53,266 nt of DNA from SFWF01 sp045638145 (GTDB lineage Bacteria > Bacillota > Clostridia > Oscillospirales > Acutalibacteraceae), in assembly GCA_045638145.1 (NCBI GenBank), contig JAZUAU010000026.1, forward strand, positions 1-53,266. Direction: 5' to 3'. This document shows positions 52,194 to 53,266 of this stretch, piece by piece. The stretch's first letter is position 1. Every line of letters begins with the position of its first letter. The position numbers and the translations under genes are program-made. The notes below the pieces were generated by a model that worked only from the letters and a program-made list of their open reading frames with translations, was not told where the DNA came from and did no database searches.

Positions 52194-53183
52194 ATGAATA
52201 ATAAGCATGAAAAACCTTTCAGACAGTTTTTATCGGTTGATATTTCAAACTGTCTGAAAGGAATATTTGCCGTAATGGTTCTGCTTTCGCATCTGCACGG
52301 CAGAGTAGCCCTCTTTTCAAATTCAATAGTAGGAACGCTCTTTTCCGCCTTTGGTTATCTTGCTGTTTCAGGTTTTTTCTTTCTTTCGGGATTTGGACTT
52401 TCTGAACAGTCTAAAAAAGACGACTACATAAAAGCCTTTCCAAAAAGAAAAGTGCTCCCGTTTTATTTGATTTGCTGTGTTTCGGTTTTAATTTATCTTT
52501 TAAGAGATATAATCTTTGCTAACCAAATTTCGATACTTGGTGTTTTAAAATCGTTTTTATGGGGAGGCACCATAATAGAAAACGGATGGTATTTACAAAC
52601 ACAGCTTTTGTTTTACGTTTTCTTTTATCTGTCTTTTCAATTTATGAAAAAACATAAAGAAATAGCGCTTTTTGTGCTGCTTTTAACTTACTGTGTTTTT
52701 TGCTTTTCTTTAAATTATGCCTCAACCTGGTATGAAGCCTCGTTTGCTTTTTTAGTAGGATTGATAGTTTCGGAGAAAAAACAAAGGATAGAAGATTTTT
52801 TAAAGAAAAACTCAACCGCCTTTACTACACTTGCTCTGCTGACGGTTGTATTTGTGGTTGCTCTTTTCTTTGGAAACAAAACGTATCTGCCCGAAATGTT
52901 TCGCGTTATTGTTAAAATGCTTTCAAGTGTTTTGTTTACGCTGGTAGCTTTGACGGCAGTATCAAAAATCAAAATTGAGTGCTCACTCACAAGATTTTTA
53001 GGTAAATATTCACTCGGTATCTATGTGATTCAGGGAATATTCCTTACGGCGCTTAGACCAATAATTCAAAATGATTGGCTTTATATTTTGGCCATAATAC
53101 TGACCGTTATCGCGGCAGCAATTCCAAGCGAATTATTATTTAAAAAAGTTATATCATTAAGTAAAAATTTTTTCAATAACTAA
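52194..53183 (+). CDS. Family 3 membrane acyltransferase
   Basis: A 329-residue membrane protein with about ten spans. ISNCLKGIFAVMVLLSHLHG is the catalytic His region; FFLSGFGLSEQSKKDDYIKA is also typical. Fifth acyltransferase of the cluster, 12 bases after capF. A perfect 15-base inverted repeat lies inside codons 8-23, see the repeat at 52215-52261. RBS AAGGTAGG. Confidence 0.9.
   Translation: MNNKHEKPFRQFLSVDISNCLKGIFAVMVLLSHLHGRVALFSNSIVGTLFSAFGYLAVSGFFFLSGFGLSEQSKKDDYIKAFPKRKVLPFYLICCVSVLIYLLRDIIFANQISILGVLKSFLWGGTIIENGWYLQTQLLFYVFFYLSFQFMKKHKEIALFVLLLTYCVFCFSLNYASTWYEASFAFLVGLIVSEKKQRIEDFLKKNSTAFTTLALLTVVFVVALFFGNKTYLPEMFRVIVKMLSSVLFTLVALTAVSKIKIECSLTRFLGKYSLGIYVIQGIFLTALRPIIQNDWLYILAIILTVIAAAIPSELLFKKVISLSKNFFNN
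52215..52261 (+). repeat. Perfect 15-base inverted repeat in the acyltransferase 5' coding region
   Basis: CCTTTCAGACAGTTT (52215-52229) and AAACTGTCTGAAAGG (52247-52261) are exact inverted copies around a 17-base loop. In mRNA this would be a stable hairpin 21 bases downstream of the start codon, able to slow translation or transcription. Confidence 0.75.
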
Positions 53184-53198
53184 CAAGGAGGGAGAAAG

Positions 53199-53266
53199 AT
53201 GACGCCCGAACAAGCCGTACTTATAGAGCTTATAAAAAGCCATATTTCGGGAAAAAAGTTGTCTGC
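53199..53266 (+). CDS. Start of a further gene, cut by the window edge
   Basis: ATG at 53199 follows a strong AAGGAGGG (53185-53192) with 6-base spacing, 15 bases after the acyltransferase stop. The 22 visible codons (MTPEQAVLIELIKSHISGKK and on) have a helical, amphipathic start. It resembles the first helix of capsule-locus nucleotidyltransferase-like proteins, but too little is visible to assign it. Confidence 0.6.
   Translation, partial: MTPEQAVLIELIKSHISGKKLS

Noticed and set aside
1..53266. CRISPR array, tRNA or rRNA genes, insertion sequences, phage genes
   Set aside because: Looked for on both strands by eye; no regularly spaced repeats, no cloverleaf or rRNA-like stretch and no transposase or phage structural motif was seen.

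Overview
The window looks like a chromosomal segment of an anaerobic, low-to-moderate GC member of the Clostridia (Oscillospirales/Lachnospirales-like). This rests on a complete clostridial-order rnfCDGEAB ferredoxin:NAD+ oxidoreductase, strong GGAGG-type ribosome binding sites, TTGACA-17-TATAAT promoters, rho-independent terminators, and protein families typical of gut Firmicutes (DUF1934, NusG domain II protein, Gx family, EpsG, sugar-transfer ATP-grasp, zinc-ribbon membrane proteins). No rRNA, tRNA, CRISPR array, insertion sequence or phage gene was recognised.

Layout. (a) 1-836: a small cysteine-rich protein gene on the minus strand, preceded by its own promoter and a strongly folded RNA ending in an intrinsic terminator; this looks like a riboswitch-type leader or a stand-alone small RNA. 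(b) 837-6933: a 999-residue MacB/FtsX-type ABC transporter (minus), divergent from a murI-DUF1934-argS operon (plus). (c) 6969-10066: three tandem minus-strand paralogues, each a zinc ribbon, one membrane span, a low-complexity linker and an outside domain. (d) 10261-11292: glycolytic GAPDH. (e) 11443-18652: a tightly overlapping minus-strand operon of two flavoproteins, a paired chromate-type transporter, TrmO, Maf, an aminotransferase, a Gx membrane protein and a NusG domain II protein. (f) 18702-24344: rnfCDGEAB. RnfG here is about twice the normal length and carries two FMN-binding domains.

(g) 24627-31543: a four-gene plus-strand operon driven by a perfect consensus promoter. It encodes zinc ribbon-TIR-TPR-TM-DUF6273, zinc ribbon-SPFH-zinc ribbon, a four-span membrane protein with a coiled-coil tail, and zinc ribbon-TIR-beta domain-TM2. 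Both TIR domains keep the glutamate used by TIR NADases. The first protein has the layout of a transmembrane receptor with a cytosolic TIR domain. This is the best candidate in the window for an undescribed signalling, stress or defence system.

(h) 31790 to the end: a Wzx/Wzy-type surface polysaccharide cluster. It has an initiating phosphoglycosyl transferase, an HpcH-type aldolase, a 2-hydroxyacid dehydrogenase, glycosyltransferases of several families, two ATP-grasp ligase-like proteins, five membrane acyltransferases, an EpsG-like polymerase, a LicD phosphotransferase, a flippase, and CapE/CapF for an L-FucNAc-type sugar. Some of these genes are visibly more AT-rich than the rest, as is usual for capsule loci assembled by transfer. 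The cluster continues past the right edge.

How it fits together: Rnf converts reduced ferredoxin into an ion gradient; GAPDH, ArgRS, MurI, Maf and TrmO are housekeeping; the zinc-ribbon membrane proteins and the TIR/SPFH operon look like envelope-linked sensing; the last third builds a heavily decorated surface glycan. All functions are assigned from sequence reading alone; no database search was run.
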